Positions 50,217 to 58,909 of a stretch of DNA of 64,000 nt are shown here, piece after piece. The position numbers and the translations under genes were made by a program. Source of the stretch: Algoriphagus sp. Lineage in GTDB: Bacteria; Bacteroidota; Bacteroidia; Cytophagales; Cyclobacteriaceae. The stretch is taken from positions 434,001-498,000 of the forward strand of contig NZ_JAUXYL010000020.1 of assembly GCF_030694375.1 (NCBI RefSeq), given 5' to 3'. The stretch's first letter is position 1. Each line of letters opens with the position of its first letter. The notes below the pieces were generated by a model. The model worked only from the letters and a program-made list of their open reading frames with translations, did no database searches and had not been told where the DNA came from.

Positions 50217-53200
50217 ATGCTAGACCGAATTATTCAGTGGAGTATCGCGCATAAGCTCATCATTTTTATTTTCATTGCCATTTGGTTGGGATTCGGGATT
50301 TTCTCCTTGGTCAATCTGCCGATCGGTGCAGTGCCTGACGTCACCAACAACCAAGTCCAGGTCATCACCACCTCCCGAAATCTCGCCACCGAGGATGTTG
50401 AAAAATACCTGACCTACCCCGTCGAACTGGAGATGGCCAACCTTCCCGGCGTCTTGGAAATTCGCTCTGTTTCAAAATTCGGTCTTTCGGTAGTGACCAT
50501 CGTTTTCGAAGAAAGCATGGGCACATACCTGCCAAGACAGCTAATTTCTGAGCGCTTGATCATGGCTCAGGAGCGGATACCTCAGGGATTCGGCACTCCT
50601 TTTATGGGGCCCATTTCTACAGGTTTGGGGGAAATCTACCAATACATCATTGATGTCAAACCCGGCTATGAGGATAACTATTCCATCACGGATCTTCGCA
50701 CCATTCAGGATTGGGTCGTCAGGAGGCAACTTGCAGGAATCCAGGGAGTGGTGGAAATCAACACCTGGGGAGGCTTTCTCAAACAATATGAAGTAGCCAT
50801 CAACCCCGATCGCCTCAAGGGGATGAATATCAACTTGGCCGCAGTATACGATGTCCTGAGTAAAAACAACTCCGTAGCAGGTGGCAGCTACATCGAAAAA
50901 ACCAACGAAAGCTTTTTCATCCGGGGTGAAGGTCTCGTCACCAGCCTGGAGGACATTGGAAATATCGTGGTAGAAGTCCGAAATGGAGCTCCGATTTACA
51001 TCAGGGACATTGCCGAAGTCCGCTTCGGACATGCCAACCGCTTCGGTGCAATCACCGCCAACGGCGAAGGTGAAAAAGTCCTCGGTCAGGTCATGATGCT
51101 CAAAGGGGCAGATGGAAAAGGAACCATCGACCGGGTAAAGGAACGGATTGACGAAATGCAAAACACCCTGCCCGAGGGCATCGTGATCAATGGCTTTTTG
51201 GACCGCTCCGAACTGATCGATCGCACCACCTTCACCATCGCCGAGAACCTGATTTTGGGTTGCCTCATCGTAGTTTTTGTGGTGGTATTGCTCCTGGGAA
51301 ATTTCCGCTCGGGCTTGGTGGTCGCCTCGGTGATTCCCCTGAGTTTGCTATTCGCACTTTCCATGATGTACATCTTTGGCGTCGATGCCAATTTGATGAG
51401 TTTGGGAGCTATTGACTTTGGAATTATCATCGATGGTGCCGTGATCATTGTGGAATACATCGCCTTCCGATTTACCAGATCAACCGCGCTCTTTGAGGGA
51501 CTATCCCCTGGCGAAAGACAAATCGAAAAGGATAAAATTGCATTTTCCGGAGCTTCCAAAATGATGCATTCGGCCATTTTTGGTCAGATCATCATCATTA
51601 TCGTCTTCATCCCGATTCTTTCGCTTTCTGGCGTGGAAGGCAAGATGTTTCGTCCCATGGCCGAAGTTTTCAGCTTCGCCTTGATCGGAGCGATGATTTT
51701 AGGATTAACCTATGTACCGGTTGTTTCTTCGCTTTTTCTAAAATCTGAAGCGCCGGGACCTAGAAACGTGTCGGTTCTTCTGATCAATTTTCTGAACAGG
51801 ATCTACGAACCCACCATCAATTGGGCCTTAAATCATTCAAAGGCTGTTCTTTCAGGAGCAGCCGCAATATTACTTGGCGCCATTTTTCTTTTTTCCACCA
51901 TGGGGTCCGAGTTTGTGCCGACTTTGGACGAGGGCGATTTTGTGATTCAGCCGGTGCTGAAAACTGGAACCACCCTCTCCAATACCGTGGAGACGGTGAC
52001 CAAAATGGAGGAGATCCTCATGAAGTTCCCCGAAGTGAAGCAAGTCGTCACCCGTATCGGTGCCGCAGAAATTCCCACTGACCCCATGTCCATGGAGGAA
52101 AGTGACGTGATCGTGACCTTACATCCCCCTTCCGAGTGGACGACTGTCGAGACCAAAGACCAATTGGCAGAGGAATTCAAAAAAGCACTGGAAGCAATAC
52201 CTGGTTTGGACTACGAGTTTACCCAACCCATCGAGATGCGATTCAATGAGCTGATCACCGGCGTACGGGCTGATTTGGCAATCAAAGTTTTCGGCGAAGA
52301 TCTTAATGTCCTCTTGAAAACCGCCACCGAAATTGAGGCAGCAATCCAGGGAGTGGAAGGCGCAGCGGATATTATTCTGGAAAAAGTCGACGGACTCCCT
52401 CAGATGAAAATCGAATACGACCGCGCAAAAATCGCCAAGTTTGGGCTCAATGTCGAAGACCTCAATCAGGTCGTGACCATGGGTTTTGCAGGATTGAGTG
52501 CCGGAACTGTATTCGAAGGGGAAAAGCAATTTGACCTCGTGATCCGATATGCAGAACCGTTCCGAAAGGATATTTTCAACCTGGAAAATGCCGCCATTCA
52601 GCTGCCCACCGGAGGAAGTGTGCCCCTCAGCGAACTCGCAAAAATCTCCTACACCAAAGGCCCGGCAAAAATCTCCAGAGACAACACCCAACGTAGGGTG
52701 GTCATCGGTGTGAATGTGAGAAATCGGGACTTACAATCTGTGGTGGATGACATTCAGGGTATCGTTTCCAAAATTAATATCCCGGAAGGCTATCGGGTAG
52801 ATTATGGTGGCCAGTTTGAGAATCTGCAGCAAGCCCGTTCCCGACTGTTGATCGCCGTTCCTGTTGCCCTGATTTTGATTTTCATTCTCCTGTATTTCGC
52901 ATTTTCATCCACTAGAGATGCCTTTATGATTTACACGGCGATCCCTTTTTCGGCCATTGGCGGTATCCTCCTTCTTTGGCTCCGAGACATGCCTTTTAGC
53001 ATCTCTGCCGGCGTGGGATTTATTGCGCTTTTTGGAATCGCCGTGCTCAATGGCATCGTCATGATCGAACATTTCAAATCCATGAAAGATAAATTTACAT
53101 CCATCCGGGAATTGGTAATCCTGGGAGCAAAAGAACGCCTGCGTCCGGTATTGCTGACCGCCTCAGCCGCGGCGTTGGGCTTTTTGCCCATGGCCGTCTC

Positions 53201-54539
53201 CGGTTCTGCCGGTGCTGAGGTGCAGCGCCCCTTGGCTACCGTGGTCGTTGGAGGCCTGATCTCAGCCACCTTACTCACCCTGGTAGTGTTGCCTGTATTG
53301 TATGTGCTTTTCAATTCCAGGAAAGCAGGAGGTAGCAAAATCCAAAAAACCGCAGTCATGCTTTTGCTGCTCCTGACGGGATTGTCGGTGCCCGCTTTTT
53401 CACAAACCGAAGTCCAAACGCTTAGCCTCGAACAGGCGCTTCAAATGGCTCAGCAACAGAATTTGGGCATCCAAGCTGAACAAAAAGGTTTGGAATCCGC
53501 CGCGGCAAGAAGCAATTCGGCCTGGACTATTGGCAAAACACAGGTTTACCACGGATACGATAAAAATGACATTGCCGAAAACGGAGTTTACAACCGGGTG
53601 TGGGGAGTAAGGCAAAGCTTTGATTTCCCCTCACTCTATATGGCCCAGAAATCTGTCCTCCAGGCTGCGGAAATGCAGGAAGCAGCACAACTCCAACTGA
53701 GTGCCAGACTCCTCCAAAAGGAAGTTAGTCAGGCATTTGTCACCGCACAGTTTTGGCAGGGACTGGAGCAGCATTACCTGTTCTTGGATAGCCTCTATGG
53801 GGAATTTGCCAGAGCAGCCACCCGCAGACTCGAAACAGGCGAGTCCAATCTTTTGGAAAAGCTTACCGCGGAAAGCAAGCAGCGGGAGATTGGGCTGAAA
53901 AAAGCCGAGGCAATCCGAAATTTTGAAATTTCAAAGAACCTGCTCCGCCAACTTCTCAATATCGAAGGAGAAATCCAATTGGCAGGAGAAGCTGTATCCT
54001 TCAACAGTCTGGCCGAGCTCGATAATCACCCGGCCCTCTTGCGCTATGAATACGCGATTCTTCAGGCCGAAAGTCAGGTAAAAGTGGACCGGAGAAGCTT
54101 GCTCCCTGATATGAACCTGGATATCTTCCGCGGTACCAATCCCGCTGCCGGAGCCATTGTCTATCCCGGTTTTCAGGCGGGAATCGGTATCCCCTTGTTT
54201 TTTGGATCCCAAAGCGCAAAAATTAAAGCGGGAATAGTTCGACAGGAACAAATCCTGCTGGAGTCCCGGGCTTTTAAGCAAAAACTCGAAACCAACGCCG
54301 CAAAAATTCAATTGTCCCTGGCTCAAAACCAGCAAGTAATCCAATACTACGAATCGGAGGGGAATGTGCTCTCCACTCAACTGAGAGAGCAGGCAATCCG
54401 CTCTTTTAAAGAAGGGGAAATTGATTTCTTTCAATACGTCCAACTGATCGAAAACTCACGGAATATCACCCTGCAGTACCTGCAGGCTAGATTGGACTAC
54501 CAACTCAACCAATTAGAACTTATTTATCTCAATAACTGA
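50217..54539 (+). CDS. Heavy-metal RND pump fused to its outer-membrane channel (CusA/CzcA-TolC)
   Basis: 1440 aa. Residues 1 to about 1040 are a CzcA/CusA-type RND pump: 12 TM helices, proton-relay Asp in GAIDFGIIIDGAVIIVEYIA, pore region GAAEIPTDPMSMEESDVIVT. After the last TM comes a short basic linker (NSRKAGGSKIQK), then AVMLLLLLTGLSVPAFSQ, a typical cleavable signal peptide (cleavage near residue 1063), then a TolC-like outer-membrane efflux domain with long helices (LSLEQALQMAQQQN ... NFEISKNLLRQLLNIEGEIQ ... GNVLSTQLREQAIRSFKEGE). The fusion is known in Bacteroidota. The adaptor gene overlaps its stop (ATGA-type). Exports a divalent or monovalent metal. Confidence 0.93.
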   Translation: MLDRIIQWSIAHKLIIFIFIAIWLGFGIFSLVNLPIGAVPDVTNNQVQVITTSRNLATEDVEKYLTYPVELEMANLPGVLEIRSVSKFGLSVVTIVFEESMGTYLPRQLISERLIMAQERIPQGFGTPFMGPISTGLGEIYQYIIDVKPGYEDNYSITDLRTIQDWVVRRQLAGIQGVVEINTWGGFLKQYEVAINPDRLKGMNINLAAVYDVLSKNNSVAGGSYIEKTNESFFIRGEGLVTSLEDIGNIVVEVRNGAPIYIRDIAEVRFGHANRFGAITANGEGEKVLGQVMMLKGADGKGTIDRVKERIDEMQNTLPEGIVINGFLDRSELIDRTTFTIAENLILGCLIVVFVVVLLLGNFRSGLVVASVIPLSLLFALSMMYIFGVDANLMSLGAIDFGIIIDGAVIIVEYIAFRFTRSTALFEGLSPGERQIEKDKIAFSGASKMMHSAIFGQIIIIIVFIPILSLSGVEGKMFRPMAEVFSFALIGAMILGLTYVPVVSSLFLKSEAPGPRNVSVLLINFLNRIYEPTINWALNHSKAVLSGAAAILLGAIFLFSTMGSEFVPTLDEGDFVIQPVLKTGTTLSNTVETVTKMEEILMKFPEVKQVVTRIGAAEIPTDPMSMEESDVIVTLHPPSEWTTVETKDQLAEEFKKALEAIPGLDYEFTQPIEMRFNELITGVRADLAIKVFGEDLNVLLKTATEIEAAIQGVEGAADIILEKVDGLPQMKIEYDRAKIAKFGLNVEDLNQVVTMGFAGLSAGTVFEGEKQFDLVIRYAEPFRKDIFNLENAAIQLPTGGSVPLSELAKISYTKGPAKISRDNTQRRVVIGVNVRNRDLQSVVDDIQGIVSKINIPEGYRVDYGGQFENLQQARSRLLIAVPVALILIFILLYFAFSSTRDAFMIYTAIPFSAIGGILLLWLRDMPFSISAGVGFIALFGIAVLNGIVMIEHFKSMKDKFTSIRELVILGAKERLRPVLLTASAAALGFLPMAVSGSAGAEVQRPLATVVVGGLISATLLTLVVLPVLYVLFNSRKAGGSKIQKTAVMLLLLLTGLSVPAFSQTEVQTLSLEQALQMAQQQNLGIQAEQKGLESAAARSNSAWTIGKTQVYHGYDKNDIAENGVYNRVWGVRQSFDFPSLYMAQKSVLQAAEMQEAAQLQLSARLLQKEVSQAFVTAQFWQGLEQHYLFLDSLYGEFARAATRRLETGESNLLEKLTAESKQREIGLKKAEAIRNFEISKNLLRQLLNIEGEIQLAGEAVSFNSLAELDNHPALLRYEYAILQAESQVKVDRRSLLPDMNLDIFRGTNPAAGAIVYPGFQAGIGIPLFFGSQSAKIKAGIVRQEQILLESRAFKQKLETNAAKIQLSLAQNQQVIQYYESEGNVLSTQLREQAIRSFKEGEIDFFQYVQLIENSRNITLQYLQARLDYQLNQLELIYLNN

Positions 54540-55696
54540 TGGAAGCATTTCGATCAAAATTTTACCCTTTCAGCATTTTGGCCTTGGCTTTAGCTTTGGC
54601 ATCAAGTTGCGGAAATTCCGAAAATTCAACTGGAGAAGGCATTCAAGTGGCAGAAGCACCCGAAGGTACCCGGGAGATTTTCCTCACCGAAGTTCAGTTC
54701 AACACCATGAAAATGGAGTGGGGGAGCCCGAAAAAGGAAAACTTCTCCACTGAAATCAATGTGCAGGGCACCGTCAAGGTTCCGGTCGAAGGCATGCAGG
54801 AAATTTCCGCCTACTTCGGAGGATATGTGAGTGACCTCAAACTGATCGAAGGACAGGCAGTACGGAAAGGGGAGACCCTGTTTTATCTTGAAAACCCTGA
54901 CTTCATTCGCTTGCAGCAGGATTATCTGGAGACCAGCAGTCAGCTGACTTATTTAAAAGCTGAGTTTGAGCGCCAAAGAACACTTTCCGCAGAACAGATT
55001 TCGGCACAGAAAAACTTCCTCAAGGCCGAGGCAGATTACCAAAGCTCCCTTGCAAAATGCCAGGGCTTGAAAAAGCAGCTAAGCCTGATCAATATCAACG
55101 CCGAGGACCTGACACCTGAAACTATCCGCTCCAAAGTCCCGGTTTACTCCCCCATCAAAGGCTTTGTGGAAGATGTGTTTGTGGTGCCGGGCCAGTTTCT
55201 TCCTGCCTCCGGCAAGGCGGTTTCATTGCTGAACAAGGATCATTTACACATCGAACTGATCCTCTTCGAAAAGGATGCCTCACAAATTCATATCGGTCAG
55301 AAAGTTGCATTCGCTATGCCTGACAATCCGGAACGGGAAATTATGGCCGAAATTCATGTCGTGGGTCAATCGGTAAATGCGCAACGTCAGATCAACGTAC
55401 ATGCGGACTTGGAAGATGAAAAAGAAGGCCTTGGGCTTTTCCCGGGCATGTTTGTGCAGGCGAGGATACAGCTTGACCCAAAACAAGCCTGGTCCCTGCC
55501 TGAAGACGCCCTCGTGGAACTTGTCGGGGAGTATTACATTTTGCTGCAAAAGGAGAAAACCGACCTAGGCTACAAACTCGAGCGCATTAGGGTGATTCCC
55601 GGTGGAAAAAGTCGGGGAAATATTGCCATAGATCCCCTCACCGCGCTAGACGAAAATTCAGTCATTCTGGTAAAAGGAGGATTTAATTTGCTTTGA
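54539..55696 (+). CDS. RND periplasmic adaptor lipoprotein (CusB/CzcB-like)
   Basis: 385 aa. Signal with lipobox (LALALASSCGNSENS), so lipid-anchored. Membrane-fusion-protein layout: barrel-sandwich hybrid (ISAYFGGYVSDLKLIEGQAV), helical hairpin (about 120-180, QDYLETSSQLTYLKAEFERQ ... KNFLKAEADYQSSLAKCQ), second lipoyl half (VYSPIKGFVEDVFVVPGQFL), beta-barrel (DKDHLHIELILFEKDASQ-like region) and membrane-proximal domain. It links pump and channel. Last gene of the locus; repeats follow. Confidence 0.92.
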   Translation: MEAFRSKFYPFSILALALALASSCGNSENSTGEGIQVAEAPEGTREIFLTEVQFNTMKMEWGSPKKENFSTEINVQGTVKVPVEGMQEISAYFGGYVSDLKLIEGQAVRKGETLFYLENPDFIRLQQDYLETSSQLTYLKAEFERQRTLSAEQISAQKNFLKAEADYQSSLAKCQGLKKQLSLININAEDLTPETIRSKVPVYSPIKGFVEDVFVVPGQFLPASGKAVSLLNKDHLHIELILFEKDASQIHIGQKVAFAMPDNPEREIMAEIHVVGQSVNAQRQINVHADLEDEKEGLGLFPGMFVQARIQLDPKQAWSLPEDALVELVGEYYILLQKEKTDLGYKLERIRVIPGGKSRGNIAIDPLTALDENSVILVKGGFNLL

Positions 55697-56132
55697 TCCA
55701 TGCCGAGGAACAGAACCGGCAGCTTGTTAGAACCGCACATCGAGCACAAAGCAATTTAATTCGACCAGTATGAATATGCTTTAGCCCATTTTTTACTGAA
55801 TTTACAATCCCTGAATAGGAACCTGGCTTTAGCCCGTTCCCAAATTCAACATGTTACAATCAACCGGGCTTTAGCCCAATACTGAAAGAAGGAATTTTTA
55901 TCTAAAGCCTATCACCTTCAATTGAATCGATTAAACTCCCCCATCTAAAGATTGGAAGGGATTCAATGTGGGAATTACACCAATAATTCCACATATTGAA
56001 TTGGAATTCCTTGAATAGGAACCTGGCTTCAGCCCAATTGCAATACATTTTTTGAATAGGAACGCGGCTTTAGCCCGTTCCCCAATTCAATATGTTACTT
56101 CAACCGGGCTTTAGCCCAATAATTGAAAAATC
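55697..56132. repeat. Cluster of GGGCTTTAGCCC hairpin repeats
   Basis: At least three copies (about 55812-55885, 56010-56030, 56050-56125) of a unit GAATAGGAACCTGGCTTTAG followed by CCCGTTCC, then about 20 bp later AACCGGGCTTTAGCCCAATA. Each half can fold (GGAAC..GGCT/AGCC..GTTCC and GGGCT/AGCCC). A shortened copy is at 55770 and another at 59815. They look like REP-type palindromes of the kind mobilised by RAYT (IS200-like) transposases; no transposase is present here. No gene in the gap. Confidence 0.75.
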
Positions 56133-57242
56133 ATGCCCAATCAAAAAATGAACAGACTCCCCTTCCTTTTTCTGGCACTCTGCCTCTTGGCCTCCCAACC
56201 CGCCTTTTCCCAAAACAAAACCCACAAAACCGAAAATATCGTCCTCATCACCCTGGACGGACTCAGGTGGCAGGAGCTCTTCAAAGGTGCCGACTCCCTT
56301 TTTGTCGACGACAGCGGAATGATCAAATCCATGGGCTCACTTTTAGGGGACTTCTGGCATGAAGATTCCAAGCTTCGCCGCAAAATGCTTTTTCCATTCG
56401 TCTGGAACACAGTCGCCACACAAGGACAGATCTACGGCAACAGGGCCCATGGAAATATGGTCAACAATCAAAACAAAATGTGGTTTTCCTACCCCGGATA
56501 CAATGAGGTTTTGAGCGGCTTTGCAGATGACGAGCGGATCAACTCCAACTCCAAAATCAACAACCCGAATGTGACTTTTTTGGAATATTTAAACCAAAAG
56601 CCGGAATACAAAGGCAAAGTAATGACTTTTGGTAGTTGGGACGTATTTCCATACATCGTCAATAAAGAACGAAGCGGAGTTCCGGTCAACGCAGGTTTCG
56701 ATAAGGCGGAAGGAGCGGACCTAACGGATGTCGAAAAGACCCTCAACCGACTTCAATCAGAAATCCGTGGACCTTGGGGCGGGGTTCGATTGGATCCATT
56801 CACGCATCACTTTGCCATGGAAGCAATGAGAAAATACAAGCCACGCGTGACCTACATCGCCTACGGTGAAACAGACGACTGGGCCCACGACAACGAATAT
56901 GACCAATACCTCTGGTCGGCACAGCAGACCGATGCCTACATCAGGGAAATCTGGGAGTTCATCCAGTCAGATCCTCAGTACAAGGACAAAACCACCATGA
57001 TCATCACCACAGACCATGGCCGCGGCACCAACAAATCCTCCTGGAAAAGTCATGGTTCCAGCATACCGGATGCAGGAGAAATTTGGATGATGGCCATCGG
57101 TCCGGATACACCGGCTACCGGCGAGATGAAAACCCAAGGACAATGGCAGTCGGCCATGATCGCCCGCACCATTTTCCAATTGCTGGGAATGGATTATCCC
57201 GATGCAAAGGCTGCCCCGGCTATTAAGGAGATGGTTCGGTAG
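56133..57242 (+). CDS. Secreted type I phosphodiesterase/alkaline-phosphatase-fold protein
   Basis: 369 aa (ATG 56148 is a second possible start, directly before the signal peptide MNRLPFLFLALCLLASQPAF). Alkaline-phosphatase superfamily: metal and nucleophile region IVLITLDGLRWQELFKGADS with the catalytic Thr in ITLDG, YIAYGETDDWAHDNEYDQY with metal-binding Asp and His, and TMIITTDHGRGTNKSSWKSH with the DHG motif. Probably periplasmic and cleaves phosphodiesters, nucleotides or related esters. The gene starts right at the end of the repeat cluster. Confidence 0.87.
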   Translation: MPNQKMNRLPFLFLALCLLASQPAFSQNKTHKTENIVLITLDGLRWQELFKGADSLFVDDSGMIKSMGSLLGDFWHEDSKLRRKMLFPFVWNTVATQGQIYGNRAHGNMVNNQNKMWFSYPGYNEVLSGFADDERINSNSKINNPNVTFLEYLNQKPEYKGKVMTFGSWDVFPYIVNKERSGVPVNAGFDKAEGADLTDVEKTLNRLQSEIRGPWGGVRLDPFTHHFAMEAMRKYKPRVTYIAYGETDDWAHDNEYDQYLWSAQQTDAYIREIWEFIQSDPQYKDKTTMIITTDHGRGTNKSSWKSHGSSIPDAGEIWMMAIGPDTPATGEMKTQGQWQSAMIARTIFQLLGMDYPDAKAAPAIKEMVR

Positions 57243-57702
57243 TTGTTTTTTTTGTGAAAAGTAAAATGTAAGTAGTATGTGGTGAGTGGGTTTTGCACCC
57301 TTACAACTTACTGCTTACCATTTACAATTCCACAAGGATTTCAATCCTACTTCCCCTTTAGTACTAATTTCCCGCAGACCTGAAGCCGTCAGGCAAGTTT
57401 GACACAGAAAAGAGCACCGATTTTCGCAGATTTTTTGAAACTCAAATCCGAAGAATTGATTAACAATTTCCGCTAGAGGATAATTGATGGTCCAAAGTTT
57501 GGGGGCAGCGAAAAAAGTAGTCGTTAGCTAGTCGTTTGTATTCGATTGTAGTCGTCTGTTGTCGGGTAAAGCGGGTTTTTGGGGTGCAATGGGCTTTTTT
57601 AAGTGGTGGGGAATTGGTAGGTTAGTGAAGATGTTTTGACCGGTTTACGATATGGAATTATGAATTTCAAAGGAGAACTCTACAATTTGGAAACCACAGA
57701 CT
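57243..57702. repeat. Gene-free gap with heptamer arrays and a block-A/B relative
   Basis: 57257-57277 reads AAAAGTA, AAATGTA, AGTAGTA; 57300-57327 reads CTTACAA, CTTACTG, CTTACCA, TTTACAA, the inverted counterpart of the first. 57371-57436 resembles the CCCGCAGA...CACAGA part of the 46-kb blocks. 57517-57565 has GTAGTCG/GTATTCG-type units of weak 7-nt period. No coding region is supported. Confidence 0.6.
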
Positions 57703-57897
57703 ATGATTTCCAATGCTCAAAATCTTTCTGAGCTATTTGGGGTCGAAATAAAAAGATTTAATGAGCTAGTCAAAAGAAGCAAAAAGCAATTTCCCAAGAG
57801 TTTCAAATTTCAACTATCTCAAAGTGAGTTGGATTATTTGCGGTCGCAAAATGCGACCGCAAACATTGATTCTTTGATAGTCACACCATGGAATTAA
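57703..57897 (+). pseudogene. ORF6N-domain gene fragment
   Basis: 64 aa. LSELFGVEIKRFNELVKRSK ... FPKSFKFQLSQSELDYLRSQ matches the middle of an ORF6N domain (compare DLAELYQVSTGRLNEQVKRN in the next gene). The N-terminal TIRGxxVMLD part is missing and the protein ends soon after LRSQNAT, so this is the relic of a second ORF6N gene. It overlaps the next gene by 10 bp. It carries the hairpin at 57837-57863. Confidence 0.75.
57837..57863. promoter_or_regulatory. 12-bp-stem hairpin inside the ORF6N fragment
   Basis: TTTGCGGTCGCA, loop AAA, TGCGACCGCAAA: a perfect 12-bp inverted repeat covering the codons for LRSQNATA. The companion at 58115 has the same geometry with compensating base changes. 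Confidence 0.75.
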
Positions 57898-58802
57898 TCA
57901 ATCAGCAACATATTGAAAATAAGATATTTACTATCAGGGGTATGCATATAATGCTTGATAGTGATCTTGCAGAACTCTACCAAGTATCCACAGGCCGACT
58001 CAACGAGCAAGTGAAGAGAAATGGTGATCGCTTTCCTTCCGATTTTATGTTTCAACTGACTTGGCAGGAGTGGGAACAGCTGTCATCTCCAAGTGAGCTA
58101 TCAAGTGATCAGACTTTAAGATCGCAAAATGCGATCTTAAAAGATAATCGTGGGAAACACAGGAAATATTTGCCTTATGTATTTACTGAACAGGGAGTGG
58201 CCAGTTTATCAGGAGTTTTGAAAAGTGAATATGCTGTAAAAGTGAATGTTGAGATTATGCGAGCCTTTGTTTCCATGCGTAGATTTCTTCTGCAAAATGC
58301 CACCGTCTTCCAGCGTTTGGATCAGGTGGAACTACGACTATTGCAAAATGACGAAAAGTTTGACCGATTATTTAAAGCACTAGAGTCAGGACGACCCGAA
58401 CCAGACAAAGGAATATTTTTCGATGGGCAGATTTTTGATGCCTATGCTTTTGTGTCCGATTTGATTAAAAGAGCAAAAAGAGAAATTATTTTGATAGACA
58501 ATTACATAGACGAAAGCGTACTTACCCTACAGACCAAGCGAAGGATCGGAGTAACAGCTATTCTCTTTACCAAAAGCGTTTCCAAAACCCTGCAACTGGA
58601 TCTGGATAAGCACAACGCTCAATATCCTGGAATAACCATAAAGACCTTTACCCAAAGCCATGACCGATTTTTGCTGATCGATCAAAGCGAATTGTATCAT
58701 CTTGGGGCTTCTCTGAAAGATCTGGGGAAAAAGTGGTTTGCCTTCTCCCGAATGGATAGCTTATCCGCTTTAGTGCTAAATCAACTAAACGAAGTAAGAT
58801 GA
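57888..58802 (+). CDS. ORF6N-domain protein with PLD-like C-terminal domain
   Basis: 304 aa. ORF6N DNA-binding-type domain at 1-120 (NKIFTIRGMHIMLDSDLAEL ... RFPSDFMFQLTWQEWEQL ... LRSQNAILK ... YLPYVFTEQGVASLSGVLKS), a coiled stretch with EIMRAFVSMRRFLLQNATVF, then from about 180 a phospholipase-D-like domain with IILIDNYIDESVLTL and one HxD-type motif in SHDRFLLIDQSELYHLGASL. Such proteins are typical of mobile islands and lie between hsdM and hsdS in type I restriction loci. The stop overlaps an hsdS-like start (ATGA), as in those loci, but hsdR, hsdM and the rest of hsdS are absent. Function unknown. Confidence 0.85.
   Translation: MELINQQHIENKIFTIRGMHIMLDSDLAELYQVSTGRLNEQVKRNGDRFPSDFMFQLTWQEWEQLSSPSELSSDQTLRSQNAILKDNRGKHRKYLPYVFTEQGVASLSGVLKSEYAVKVNVEIMRAFVSMRRFLLQNATVFQRLDQVELRLLQNDEKFDRLFKALESGRPEPDKGIFFDGQIFDAYAFVSDLIKRAKREIILIDNYIDESVLTLQTKRRIGVTAILFTKSVSKTLQLDLDKHNAQYPGITIKTFTQSHDRFLLIDQSELYHLGASLKDLGKKWFAFSRMDSLSALVLNQLNEVR
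58115..58141. promoter_or_regulatory. 12-bp-stem hairpin inside the ORF6N-PLD gene
   Basis: TTTAAGATCGCA, loop AAA, TGCGATCTTAAA: a perfect 12-bp inverted repeat over the codons for LRSQNAIL. Relative to 57837, stem positions 4, 5 and 7 differ in both arms so that pairing is kept. Confidence 0.75.
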
Positions 58803-58909
58803 TTTTTAAACTGAATGAGGTATGTGAATTCATAAATGGCGGAGCCTGGAGTTACAAGGAATATGTCGAGAAGGGAATACCTGGAAAACTTTGCTCATTT
58901 CATTTCTGA
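58799..58909 (+). pseudogene. 5' fragment of a type I restriction specificity gene (hsdS)
   Basis: 36 codons from the ATG overlapping the ORF6N stop: FKLNEVCEFINGGAWSYKEY then VEKGIP. This is the usual start of an HsdS target-recognition domain (…CEFINGGAWS..EYV..GIPV…). After GIP the match stops and the frame runs into GKLCSFHF and TGA, because the DNA from there on belongs to a UPF0158 gene in another frame. The fragment is about 7% of a full hsdS. Confidence 0.72.

Noticed and set aside
52119..52691. 190-codon reverse ORF inside the pump gene
   Set aside because: Antisense shadow of a strongly coding gene; no family resemblance.
55760..56130. Regular-looking repeats with palindromes as a CRISPR
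   Set aside because: Only three copies, irregular spacing, and paired hairpins of REP type.
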